Positions 18,489 through 26,442 of a DNA stretch of 64,000 nucleotides are shown in pieces; within the stretch, counting starts at the first letter, position 1; each line of letters begins with the position of its first letter. Source of the stretch: an uncultured Litoreibacter sp. (GTDB lineage: Bacteria > Pseudomonadota > Alphaproteobacteria > Rhodobacterales > Rhodobacteraceae); NCBI GenBank assembly GCA_947504205.1, contig CANNGL010000002.1, forward strand, positions 434,001-498,000, read 5' to 3'. The notes below the pieces were generated by a model. That model searched no databases. It saw only the letters and a program-made list of their open reading frames with translations, and was not told where the DNA came from. A program made the translations under genes and the position numbers.

Positions 18489-18520
18489 CTTCCCATGTTC
18501 CAAAAATATCCCCCGCGGAG
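18489..18520 (+). repeat. Dispersed extragenic element, copy B
   Basis: CTTCCCATGTTCCAAAAATA followed by TCCCCCGCGGAG, just after the lysE stop. It is the best match to copy A (189-222) and resembles copy C (8676-8706, inverted). It runs into two hairpins, CCGCGGA/TCCGCGG (18513-18529) and GCCTGCC/GGCAGGC (18529-18553). Confidence 0.5.
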
Positions 18521-18585
18521 CGTCCGCGGCCTGCCCGGGGCGGCCCGGCAGGCGTTGCGCGGGACACCAAGAACCGTGCGCAGGT

Positions 18586-18628
18586 GCCATACGTCTGCCA
18601 TACGCCCAGCCATACGCTCTGCCATACG
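18586..18628 (+). repeat. Four phased GCCATACG repeats
   Basis: GCCATACG occurs at 18586, 18597, 18609 and 18621, that is every 11-12 bases, about one helical turn each. The array is just 31 bases before the soeB start, in the gap between lysE and soeB. The spacing would put all copies on the same face of the helix, as for cooperative protein binding, but a local slippage product is equally possible. Confidence 0.6.
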
Positions 18629-18658
18629 CAATCTGGCAGCCGATTTCGGAGCCTCAAG

Positions 18659-19402
18659 ATGACCCAGCTTCCCACCTCGACCGAGAAGAAACTCGGCCTC
18701 GTCATCGACCTCGACACCTGTGTCGGTTGCCATGCCTGCGTGGTCTCCTGCAAAGGCTGGAATACAGAGAACTACGGCGCACCGTTGAGCGATCAAAACG
18801 CTTATGGTGCTGATCCCACAGGAACTTTTCTCAACCGCGTGCACAGCTTTGAAGTGCAACCCGAGCGCGGCGCAGCCCAGACAATCCACTTCCCGAAATC
18901 CTGCCTGCATTGCGAGGATGCGCCCTGCGTCACCGTCTGCCCGACGGGCGCCAGCTACAAGCGGGTCGAGGACGGGATCGTGCTGGTCAACGAGACCGAT
19001 TGCATAGGCTGCGGCCTCTGCGCCTGGGCCTGCCCCTATGGCGCCCGAGAAATGGATCAAAAAGAAGGGGTTATGAAGAAATGCACCCTTTGCGTTGACC
19101 GGATTTATAACGAGAATCTACCCGAAGAGGACCGCCAGCCAGCCTGTGTTCGCACCTGTCCGGCAGGCGCCCGCCACTTCGGCGATCTGGGTGACGAGAC
19201 CAGCGATGTCTCCAAGCTCGTGGCCGAACGCGGCGGCATTGATCTGATGCCCGAACAGGGCACGAAACCCGTCAACAAATACCTGCCCCCCCGCCCCAAG
19301 GACGAGGCCGCCATCGACGTGCTGGCACCGTTCCTTGAACCCGTTGCGGAGGAGGCGACAGGCTTCCTCGGCTGGCTCGACCGCACTTTGGAGAAACTCT
19401 GA
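18659..19402 (+). CDS. soeB: Sulfite dehydrogenase (SoeABC) iron-sulfur subunit
   Basis: A 247-residue electron-transfer subunit with four ferredoxin-type cysteine sets: CVGCHACVVSCK near residue 21, CLHCEDAPCVTVCP near residue 82, CIGCGLCAWACP near residue 118, and CTLC...CVRTCP near residues 142-170. These should hold four 4Fe-4S clusters that pass electrons from SoeA to the membrane subunit. The start at 18659 (MTQLPTSTEKKLG) precedes the first cluster directly. Longer in-frame starts run back through the repeats and hairpins and are rejected. Its stop overlaps the soeC start by one base. Confidence 0.85.
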   Translation: MTQLPTSTEKKLGLVIDLDTCVGCHACVVSCKGWNTENYGAPLSDQNAYGADPTGTFLNRVHSFEVQPERGAAQTIHFPKSCLHCEDAPCVTVCPTGASYKRVEDGIVLVNETDCIGCGLCAWACPYGAREMDQKEGVMKKCTLCVDRIYNENLPEEDRQPACVRTCPAGARHFGDLGDETSDVSKLVAERGGIDLMPEQGTKPVNKYLPPRPKDEAAIDVLAPFLEPVAEEATGFLGWLDRTLEKL

Positions 19403-20277
19403 TGCATCCCGCACCATCCATCATCGCCTTCACAGTCTTGTCTGGCCTCGGCTTCGGTCTTCTGGGGTTTCTTGGACTTGGCAAGCCCGACGTCTCCGGC
19501 TTCACCGCTTTTGTGTTCTTTTTCATAGGCTTCGGCCTTGCGATCAGCGGCCTGATCTCATCTACATTTCACCTCGGCAACCCACAACGCGCCCTCAAGG
19601 CATTCAGCCAATGGCGCACTAGCTGGCTTAGCCGCGAAGGGTGGCTTTCGGTTGCGACCCTGATCGTGATGGGGATTTATGCTATCGGCATCATCTTCTT
19701 TCACACGCGTTTTGCCATACTGGGGATCCTCGGCGCGTTGCTGTGTCTGGCTACCGTTTTCGCAACATCCATGATCTATACGCAGATCAAAACCGTGCCA
19801 CGTTGGAACCATTGGTCGACACCTGTCCTGTTTCTGCTCTACAGCATCACCGGTGGGGCGCTCTTGTCAGGACAGGTGTGGATTGCAGAGCCGTTATTCC
19901 TTCTGCTGGGCGCCGCACAACTGGTCTTCTGGATGTTCGGCGATAACCTTTTTGCGGACTCCGGGTCCAACATGGGCACCGCGACGGGGTTGGGATCGCT
20001 TGGAAAGGTTCGTCTGTTTGAAGGACCGCATTCGGGAGGCAACTACCTGACCCGCGAGATGGTCCACGTCGTTGGGCGCAAACACGCCGTTAAACTGAGG
20101 GTTATTTCAGTCTTTTGCCTCGCGTTACTCCCCTGGGCAATCTTCACCTTCTTTAATTTCGGCCATGCTTGGGCGTTACTTGCTGTGATCCTGCACCTGA
20201 TCGGGGCCTTCGTCAGTCGCTGGCTTTTCTTCGCGCAGGCTGAACACACGGTTGGCCTCTACTACGGCGCGCGATGA
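19402..20277 (+). CDS. soeC: Sulfite dehydrogenase (SoeABC) membrane anchor
   Basis: A 291-residue protein of the DmsC/NrfD-like anchor family with about eight hydrophobic segments. It carries the typical STFHLGNPQRALKAF stretch near residue 53. It would tie SoeAB to the inner membrane and pass electrons to the quinone pool. It ends at 20277, four bases before a strong terminator, so it closes the plus-strand taurine/sulfite unit. Confidence 0.83.
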   Translation: MHPAPSIIAFTVLSGLGFGLLGFLGLGKPDVSGFTAFVFFFIGFGLAISGLISSTFHLGNPQRALKAFSQWRTSWLSREGWLSVATLIVMGIYAIGIIFFHTRFAILGILGALLCLATVFATSMIYTQIKTVPRWNHWSTPVLFLLYSITGGALLSGQVWIAEPLFLLLGAAQLVFWMFGDNLFADSGSNMGTATGLGSLGKVRLFEGPHSGGNYLTREMVHVVGRKHAVKLRVISVFCLALLPWAIFTFFNFGHAWALLAVILHLIGAFVSRWLFFAQAEHTVGLYYGAR

Positions 20278-20280
20278 ACA

Positions 20281-20310
20281 AAAAAAGGCAGCGCGCACGC
20301 TGCCTTTTTT
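20281..20310. terminator. Bidirectional intrinsic terminator
   Basis: AAAAAAGGCAGCG and CGCTGCCTTTTTT form a 13-bp stem around CGCA. With an A-run on one side and a T-run on the other it works for both strands. It ends soeC from the left and the HisD-family gene from the right. Confidence 0.93.
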
Positions 20311-20326
20311 GTTAGTTTTGACGTGG

Positions 20327-21634
20327 TCAGTCGTACCGAGTTTGGTGCGCGACTTCGAAATCCCAATCGTCGCGACCCGCAAATTTCTGCAAACGCCAAT
20401 CACAAGCTCGCGCGTGTCCATCCATGCCCTCCAAGCGGCTGAGACGCGACGCGGTGGCTGACATGGTTGGATCAGCATCCGTTTTGATCTCCTGCCACGT
20501 CAGCACTTTGAGGAACTTCAGAACATTCAACCCGCCAGTGTATCGGGCCGCCTGCCGTGTCGGCAGAATGTGGTTTGTTCCAGAACACTTATCCCCATGC
20601 GATACGGTCGCACCTTCACCAAGGAACAGCGAACCGTAGTTGCGCAGGCGATCCTTCCACCAGTCAAGATCTTTAGCCTGAACCTGCAAATGCTCACAGG
20701 CGTAACTGTCCGAGGTTCTGGCCATTTCTTCAAAATCTTCGCAGACAAGTATCTCACCAACATTGTTCCAGGCTTGCAGTGCCACATCGCCAGTCGGCCA
20801 ATCGCTCGCTACTTTCGGCAGAATTCTCGCAACGGTGTCAGCAAGTTCTGAGTCGGTGGTGAATAGCCAAACTGGAGAGTTTGGGCCGTGCTCTGCTTGG
20901 CTCAACAAATCAATCGCAACCGTCATCGGATCAGCGGTTTCGTCCGCGATCACCGCGCTTTCGGTCGGTCCGGCAAATACGTCGATACCCACCTCGCCAA
21001 ACAACTGCCTTTTCGCTTCAGCTACGTAAGCGTTGCCCGGCCCTACAAGAATATCTGCTGGCTGCGCACCAAACAGGCCAAGTGCCATTGCTGCTACGGC
21101 GTGCACACCCCCCATTTCTAACACGAGATCGGCTCCGGCAATCTCCATCGCGTATGCTACGTTGGGATCAATCGCATCGCCACGGGGGGGAGATGCTGCT
21201 ACAACAAATGGCACCCCGGCAGCGCGCGCCGTGGTCACACTCATCAGGGCAGAGGCCACATGTGCATAGCGTCCGCCCGGGACGTAACATCCCGCACAAT
21301 CCACCGGGACGGTTTTCTGCCCAAGGGTAACGCCCGGTTCAGTATCAAGTTGGAAATCAGTCAAAGACGCCCGCTGTGCTTCAGCAAACCGTTTGATCTG
21401 ACGATGGGCAAATTCGATGTCGGCGCGCGCTTGTGGCGTAACTTGCTCAAGCAATTTCGCCTTCTTCTCTCCCTCAAGCACAAAATCGCCCGACCAACCA
21501 TCAAGATCGCTGGCATATTTTCGGACGGCCTCTTCACCGTTTGCCCGAATATCATCAAGCATCGCCTCTACGCGCGAGCGCACGGTCGCGTCGCCATCCG
21601 CGGAAATGAGTTCAGGTTTCTTAAGATGCAACAT
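20327..21634 (-). CDS. HisD-superfamily dehydrogenase, sulfopropanediol dehydrogenase (HpsN)-like
   Basis: A 435-residue zinc-dependent, NAD-linked dehydrogenase of the histidinol dehydrogenase fold. Zinc ligands Q246, H249, D348 and H407 and the catalytic pair E314-H315 are all present. The segment DWWKDRLRNYGSLFLGE and the GTNHILPT region resemble HpsN, which oxidises 2,3-dihydroxypropane-1-sulfonate to sulfolactate, more than biosynthetic HisD. Position next to a taurine locus and a likely sulfosugar operon supports a sulfonate substrate. It is the last gene of a minus-strand unit with DUF3726-like, 547-residue and M19 proteins, and lies 122 bases after the DUF3726 gene. Another polyol or amino alcohol substrate remains possible. 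Confidence 0.72.
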   Translation of the reverse strand: MLHLKKPELISADGDATVRSRVEAMLDDIRANGEEAVRKYASDLDGWSGDFVLEGEKKAKLLEQVTPQARADIEFAHRQIKRFAEAQRASLTDFQLDTEPGVTLGQKTVPVDCAGCYVPGGRYAHVASALMSVTTARAAGVPFVVAASPPRGDAIDPNVAYAMEIAGADLVLEMGGVHAVAAMALGLFGAQPADILVGPGNAYVAEAKRQLFGEVGIDVFAGPTESAVIADETADPMTVAIDLLSQAEHGPNSPVWLFTTDSELADTVARILPKVASDWPTGDVALQAWNNVGEILVCEDFEEMARTSDSYACEHLQVQAKDLDWWKDRLRNYGSLFLGEGATVSHGDKCSGTNHILPTRQAARYTGGLNVLKFLKVLTWQEIKTDADPTMSATASRLSRLEGMDGHARACDWRLQKFAGRDDWDFEVAHQTRYD

Positions 21635-21756
21635 CTGCCATACCTATCAATTGAGTTGATATGTTTCTTGGGAGACTGGTCACATTGATCAACGGAAAAA
21701 GCGCCGCGCAGAGCCAGTTTCAGGAAACCCGAAAATTCGCTTTTTGTCGGTGCCGA

Positions 21757-22287
21757 TCAGTCGTTATCCGTAAGGCCCGCACCTGCGCCCGCCAGACGAG
21801 AGGCATCAGTTTCGGGAACATACATTCGGGATGCCAATTTTGTCAGCCGCTCGTAGCACATGGCCGGAAGCTCAATTCGTACCGGCGGTATCGTGTTACG
21901 CGGGCGTCCTTCTGTCGGTATCAGCTCAACTCCGTCGTCGGTTCGCGCTACCTCGATAGAAATACTGAAAGCCTGCTCGATCTCACGCGCATAAAGCTGC
22001 AACAACCCAATACAATCCACATCACCCAGTTGAACTGGTTGGTTTCGGCACAACACAATATCCAGTGCTGCAGGCGCGTCACGAAGCACCCGGAAGTCTG
22101 ATCTGAAGTCATGGTTGGCGGCACAGTCCACTGGCGCAAAAACTTGCTCCATTTCGGACCAGTCGACCTCCGCAGCGCCCAGATGTTCCAAAGCTTTGCA
22201 GAAGGCCTCTGCCTGCGCCGACGGCAAGCCAAGCCCGCGGACCGCCAATCGGCCATAGGCTTGAAGCTCAGCGAGTGAGACTTTCAT
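21757..22287 (-). CDS. DUF3726-like protein of unknown function
   Basis: A 176-residue soluble protein starting MKVSLAELQAYGRLAVRGLG, which resembles the N-terminus of DUF3726 proteins as I remember them. There is no signal peptide, membrane segment or cysteine pattern. The C-terminal half contains a proline-rich IPPVRIELPA stretch. The start at 22287 gives an ATGA overlap with the stop of the 547-residue gene upstream, a strong sign of coupled translation. Its function is unknown. Linkage with an HpsN/HisD-type enzyme suggests a chaperone, subunit or partner enzyme role, but nothing in the sequence shows it. Confidence 0.7.
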   Translation of the reverse strand: MKVSLAELQAYGRLAVRGLGLPSAQAEAFCKALEHLGAAEVDWSEMEQVFAPVDCAANHDFRSDFRVLRDAPAALDIVLCRNQPVQLGDVDCIGLLQLYAREIEQAFSISIEVARTDDGVELIPTEGRPRNTIPPVRIELPAMCYERLTKLASRMYVPETDASRLAGAGAGLTDND

Positions 22288-23927
22288 GAGGGAAGTGCGG
22301 CCAGCCACCAGTCTCCCACCTTATCCAATTCGTCAAATAGCGGCGCACCCTGAGCGAGCGTAATTCTCGTCCACAGATCTGACTTGGGATCAAACTTTGA
22401 AGCACCGAAGAACGCGAGCTTGAACCGCAACATATCTATGGGCCTGCAAGTTTCGCAGATCAGGTTTCCGCGGATTTCAGCATAAGGGTATTCCGACAGT
22501 CGCTGAACACGCAAGACAGCGTCCCGGTGGACCGGGAAGCTACGCAAAAACCCGGCGAGATCACCATCCCAAGTCCGAAGACTTTGGAGCATGAATTTAA
22601 TCTGACGCGCCGTGTCCAAAGGACGTTCGAGATCGGCGCCAGTCTCTTCGTAACGACGCCCGATACGAGGCTCCAGTTTAGCTTCGCTGATGTACCAAAA
22701 GCGCGCGCTTTCTGAAGTGTTCTCAAAGTTCGCCTCGGTTGCCCAAGAGCATAGCTCTTTCGACAATCTGATCAGATCGGGCACCGACATGCGTGGATCA
22801 AGCGCTTTTTCCCTGCGCGATGCCATTGAGGTTGTCAGGCTGTCAACAAGATGCCCAAACGGTTCCAGCACAAGCGACACGGTTAGTTCCTGACATGCGA
22901 CCGAGAAAACCTGACTGATGCGGATCAGTTCATCTATCGGCTGTGACTGATCCAGAATAGCATCCAACTGACCCGTGAGGTCGGCCCAGTCTTGCTTCAG
23001 CTGCTCGATCTCACTTTGTGCCTCAGGGTCAGGTACTGTCCACTCGTCCAAATGGGTCTTTGCCGCGTTAGCGAGTAGCTTAAGCATCTCACTTTCCGCG
23101 GTTGAAATGCCAGTCAGAGCCCTCACACGTGCCAAAGCCGTTTCGCGCGCCATAACCCAGTTATTCATCAACTCAGGGTGCGAAACCAGAAATGGCGCCA
23201 TGCCCAAACCAGTCGAATTTCCGATACCCAAATGCCGCTTCAAGTCACGGTCCAATTCGGCACCGCCCAGATGCTCCACCAAGTCATGTGTAAACCCACG
23301 GATCAGCCAGACTATCAACATCTCTGCTGCGAATGGTCCACCCAATCCCGGGCGATCCGCAATGCAGCTCCGGTCAGCGATGCCAAACTTGCCATTCCCG
23401 TAGACCGCTGTTGTGCGCATCAGATATCCAGTATTCCGGATCACCTGTCGATCCGGCTGCTCGCCGTTGCGAAGACAGTCGACGATATGAGCAAATAGGC
23501 GCACCGATTTGTTGGCGCGGCTCAAAACCAATTCTTTTTCCGTAAACCGACCTGCTTCCTGAAGCGGTGCCATTTGGCAGACCCGTGCGATGTCTTCAGC
23601 AGTCGGCACGCCATCAAAAAGCACAAAAGCCGCGTCCCAAGCCTCGGCAATTACTCGGTCTGTGCGTTGTTCCGGCTCAAGCTCAGAAGATACAGCGATC
23701 AATGCGTAGTCGTACCCACCCAAGGCTACCTGATAAACCGCGTGGCCGAAGCCATCTTCGTTGATATTCCAGACTGTGCGCTCGACCTTGGACCCGTCCT
23801 GCGCCAACCAACGCAGAATTGTGCGCAGAAAACTCAGCCTTGTTGGGAAAGAGGCGCCCATGCGCGCGAGTTGCATAACATCATCAGGTGCACGAAGCGC
23901 GACCTGTGGCGGCGCGGCTTTGCTCAT
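22284..23927 (-). CDS. Conserved-looking 547-residue protein of unknown family
   Basis: I do not recognise this protein as part of a named family. It has no signal peptide, no membrane helices and no obvious nucleotide-binding motif. Visible stretches are an N-terminal basic/helical part (SFPTRLSFLRTILRW), GNGKFGIADR near residue 180, GIGNSTGLGMAPFLVSHPEL near residue 240, and ICETCRPIDMLRFKL near residue 493 with a Cys-x2-Cys. Its start overlaps the M19 stop and its stop overlaps the DUF3726-like start (four bases each), so the three genes form one tightly coupled unit. The GNSTGLGMAPF segment looks like a conserved binding loop. Confidence 0.75.
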   Translation of the reverse strand: MSKAAPPQVALRAPDDVMQLARMGASFPTRLSFLRTILRWLAQDGSKVERTVWNINEDGFGHAVYQVALGGYDYALIAVSSELEPEQRTDRVIAEAWDAAFVLFDGVPTAEDIARVCQMAPLQEAGRFTEKELVLSRANKSVRLFAHIVDCLRNGEQPDRQVIRNTGYLMRTTAVYGNGKFGIADRSCIADRPGLGGPFAAEMLIVWLIRGFTHDLVEHLGGAELDRDLKRHLGIGNSTGLGMAPFLVSHPELMNNWVMARETALARVRALTGISTAESEMLKLLANAAKTHLDEWTVPDPEAQSEIEQLKQDWADLTGQLDAILDQSQPIDELIRISQVFSVACQELTVSLVLEPFGHLVDSLTTSMASRREKALDPRMSVPDLIRLSKELCSWATEANFENTSESARFWYISEAKLEPRIGRRYEETGADLERPLDTARQIKFMLQSLRTWDGDLAGFLRSFPVHRDAVLRVQRLSEYPYAEIRGNLICETCRPIDMLRFKLAFFGASKFDPKSDLWTRITLAQGAPLFDELDKVGDWWLAALPS

Positions 23928-24907
23928 GCCTGTGGCCCAAACGAAGTAGCATAAAAACTATTCCAGTTCGCCCCCATGATGCCATCGACTTCCTTGTCCG
24001 AAAAACCCACGCTTTCGAGACCTGCGCGGATGTTCCCAAAATCGCGGTTATCGACAAACCAATTTGGCTGCGGTGGGAAACCGGCATTGCTGGCAGACCC
24101 CTCACCATAATCCATGGACTTTGACCAACGCCCCACGCGCATCCAAGTTACAATACTGTCTGGCTGATCTTGGCAGAGGTCCGAACCAATTCCGAGTTTG
24201 TCAGCCCCGTAACGGCTGGCAGCCTCAGCGATCATTTCGCAAAAGCTTTGCAAGGTGCAGTCCGAGCCATCCTTTAGATGATGCGGATACATGGAAAACC
24301 CCAACATCCCCTTGGCATCGGTCAACGCCTTCAAAACCTCATCCGATTTGTTGCGCAACGCCGGATGCCACCAATCGGGATTGGCATGGGTTATAGCGAT
24401 TGGACGCGTGGAATGCTCAATGGCCTCCAGCGTCGAACGATCTCCAGAATGGCTCATATCAACGACGAGACCGACACGGTTCATCTCTGCAACCGCTTGC
24501 TTGCCGAACCGGGTCAGGCCGGTGTCGTCATCCTCGTAACACCCGGTCGCCAGAAGCGATTGGTTGTTGTAGGTCAATTGCATGAAGCGAACGCCAAGCT
24601 GGTGGCAGATTTCTATCAAACCGATATCATCTTCGATCGGACTTGGGTTTTGAAATCCAAAAAAAACGGCCGTGCGTCCGGTCTTTTGGGCCTTGCGGAC
24701 GTCTTCGGACGTCAATCCGCGCATGATCAAATCAGGGTACTGCTCGAACCAGCGGTTCCAAGCCTCAAGATTCAAAACCATTTCACGAAAGGACTCGTGA
24801 TAGGCAATCGTAACGTGGATTGCATCAACGCAGCCCTCACGAAGTTGTCGGAAAACTTTCTCCGACCAATTCACATATTGCAGGTTATCAATGATGGGCG
24901 CGCGCAT
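23924..24907 (-). CDS. M19 (membrane dipeptidase)-family protein with altered metal site
   Basis: A TIM-barrel amidohydrolase of the renal dipeptidase family, 327 residues from the ATG at 24907 (an in-frame GTG at 24922 is the alternative). Family hallmarks kept are DMSH (H153), THA (H174), HPALRN (R185) and GIGSD (D243). The N-terminal H-x-D metal motif is replaced by N-L-Q-Y (residues 8-11), and the bridging glutamate of the IEGGH segment aligns with Q86 in FQNPSP. One of the two zinc sites should therefore be missing. It has no lipoprotein or signal sequence. It heads the four-gene unit ending with the HpsN/HisD-type gene. It is unlikely to be an ordinary dipeptidase. Confidence 0.75.
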   Translation of the reverse strand: MRAPIIDNLQYVNWSEKVFRQLREGCVDAIHVTIAYHESFREMVLNLEAWNRWFEQYPDLIMRGLTSEDVRKAQKTGRTAVFFGFQNPSPIEDDIGLIEICHQLGVRFMQLTYNNQSLLATGCYEDDDTGLTRFGKQAVAEMNRVGLVVDMSHSGDRSTLEAIEHSTRPIAITHANPDWWHPALRNKSDEVLKALTDAKGMLGFSMYPHHLKDGSDCTLQSFCEMIAEAASRYGADKLGIGSDLCQDQPDSIVTWMRVGRWSKSMDYGEGSASNAGFPPQPNWFVDNRDFGNIRAGLESVGFSDKEVDGIMGANWNSFYATSFGPQA

Positions 24908-24941
24908 GGCGTCAAAGTGCACGATTCGGGAGTTTTGGCAA

Positions 24942-24967
24942 GAAAAAGGGGCAGCCGAAGCTGCCCC
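24942..24967 (-). terminator. Intrinsic terminator after the aldehyde dehydrogenase gene
   Basis: On the minus strand, GGGGCAGC-TTCG-GCTGCCCC (plus-strand 24948-24967) is an 8-bp GC-rich stem closed by a UUCG tetraloop and followed by TTTTT. It should end the seven-gene operon above. It lies only about 20-35 bases before the M19 start, leaving little room for a separate promoter. Confidence 0.9.
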
Positions 24968-24993
24968 GGAATGTCCACCAGTTCATCAGATTT

Positions 24994-26436
24994 CTAGAAG
25001 TCGATCGCGGTGTATTTTGTATCCAGATAATCCTCGAGACCTTGGCTACCGCCCTCTTTACCCAAACCGCTTTCCTTGACGCCGCCGAACGGCGCCTCGA
25101 CTGTGGTGATTAGGCCAGAGTTGATCCCGATCATACCGTATTGCAGTTGCTCGTTCAGCTTCCAGATACGGCCGATGTCGCGCGTATATGCATATGAGGC
25201 GAGGCCGAAATCGGTATCGTTTGCCCAAGCAATCGCATCGTCCTCATCCTCGAAGCGGAACACCGGAGCGAGCGGGCCAAATATCTCTTCCTTGGCAAAT
25301 CGCATATCCTGCGTTGCCTCTGTAACGATTGTAGGTTCGAAAAACGATTTGCCTTTTTCGTGGCGACCGCCACCCAAGACAATCTTGCCGCCTTTTTGGG
25401 TTGCATCGGCGAGAAGCTCTTCAACCTTTTCAACGCCATCCATGTCGATCATCGGCCCTTGCTCAACGCCATCTTCTCGCCCGTCGCCCACCTTCATCTT
25501 GGCGGTCTCGACCTTCAGTTTCTCGACGAATTCATCATGAACACCGGCTTGAACATATATCCGGTTGGCGCATACACATGTCTGCCCTGCGTTACGATAT
25601 TTCGAGACCATCGCGCCTTGTACTGCCGCATCAATATCTGCGTCGTCAAAAACCAGAAACGGAGCATTGCCGCCCAATTCCATAGAGACTTTCTTAACCG
25701 TATCTGCAGATTGACGGATTAACTCCTTCCCGACTTCAGTCGAGCCAGTGAAAGTCAGTTTGCGCACCACGGGGCTATCCATCATGGCACCCCCGATCTC
25801 CCTAGCGGAACCCGTCAAAATGTTGACAGATCCTTTCGGGAAGCCGACCTCGTCACACAACTCGGCCCAGGCCAGGCCTGAATAAGGCGTCGCGGTCGCG
25901 GGTTTTGCAACTACAGTGCAGCCCGCTGCCAAGGCCGGGGCGACCTTACGTGCGAGCATCGATGACGGGAAATTCCAAGGCGTGATCATACCCACCACAC
26001 CAATCGGATGCTTGGTTACCACGATACGCCGTCCGTTACCGGGTGCGGGGACGATTTCTCCTTTAGCGCGCCGTACTTCTTCGGCGAACCATCGAACATA
26101 AGCCGCACCGATCGCAACTTCGCCCTTTGCCTCCGCCAGCGGCTTACCCATCTCGACGGTCAGCAATTCACCAAGGCTGTCCTGGTTGTCCATTAATGCG
26201 TCGTGAAGTTTCCACAGCAGACCGACCCGTTCCAGCAACGGCATCGCGGATAGCTCGCCAAATGTCTCTTGCGCAGCGGCAATCGCACGTTCAGTTTCAG
26301 CACGTCCAGAATTGGGAATTGTGCCGATGACCTCACCGGTCGCCGGGTTTGTCACATCAATCGTTTTGCCGCTATCGGCACCGATCCATTCGCCAGCAAC
26401 GAAGTTGGCCTCTTTCAGATATGTCTTGTAGCTCAT
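24994..26436 (-). CDS. NAD(P)-dependent aldehyde dehydrogenase, SSADH type; candidate sulfolactaldehyde dehydrogenase
   Basis: A 480-residue aldehyde dehydrogenase of the succinate-semialdehyde dehydrogenase group. The general base is E253 (MELGGNAPF), the catalytic cysteine C287 (NAGQTCVC), and the cofactor-binding GSTEVGK is at 231-237. By sequence alone it would be named GabD. It is the last gene of an operon with kinase, aldolase, isomerase and mutarotase genes, where the aldolase would release an aldehyde. Oxidation of sulfolactaldehyde to sulfolactate, as done by SSADH-type enzymes in other sulfoglycolytic bacteria, therefore fits better than GABA metabolism. A terminator follows. Confidence 0.85.
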   Translation of the reverse strand: MSYKTYLKEANFVAGEWIGADSGKTIDVTNPATGEVIGTIPNSGRAETERAIAAAQETFGELSAMPLLERVGLLWKLHDALMDNQDSLGELLTVEMGKPLAEAKGEVAIGAAYVRWFAEEVRRAKGEIVPAPGNGRRIVVTKHPIGVVGMITPWNFPSSMLARKVAPALAAGCTVVAKPATATPYSGLAWAELCDEVGFPKGSVNILTGSAREIGGAMMDSPVVRKLTFTGSTEVGKELIRQSADTVKKVSMELGGNAPFLVFDDADIDAAVQGAMVSKYRNAGQTCVCANRIYVQAGVHDEFVEKLKVETAKMKVGDGREDGVEQGPMIDMDGVEKVEELLADATQKGGKIVLGGGRHEKGKSFFEPTIVTEATQDMRFAKEEIFGPLAPVFRFEDEDDAIAWANDTDFGLASYAYTRDIGRIWKLNEQLQYGMIGINSGLITTVEAPFGGVKESGLGKEGGSQGLEDYLDTKYTAIDF

Positions 26437-26442
26437 GGCATC

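Noticed and set aside
18586-18628. GCCATACG array as a miniature CRISPR
   Set aside because: Units are 8 bases with 3-4 base gaps, with no spacers, leader or cas genes.
24994-26436. Naming the SSADH-type gene gabD for GABA catabolism
   Set aside because: No GABA aminotransferase or transporter is nearby, and the operon is sugar-centred. The family is certain but the GABA role is not supported.
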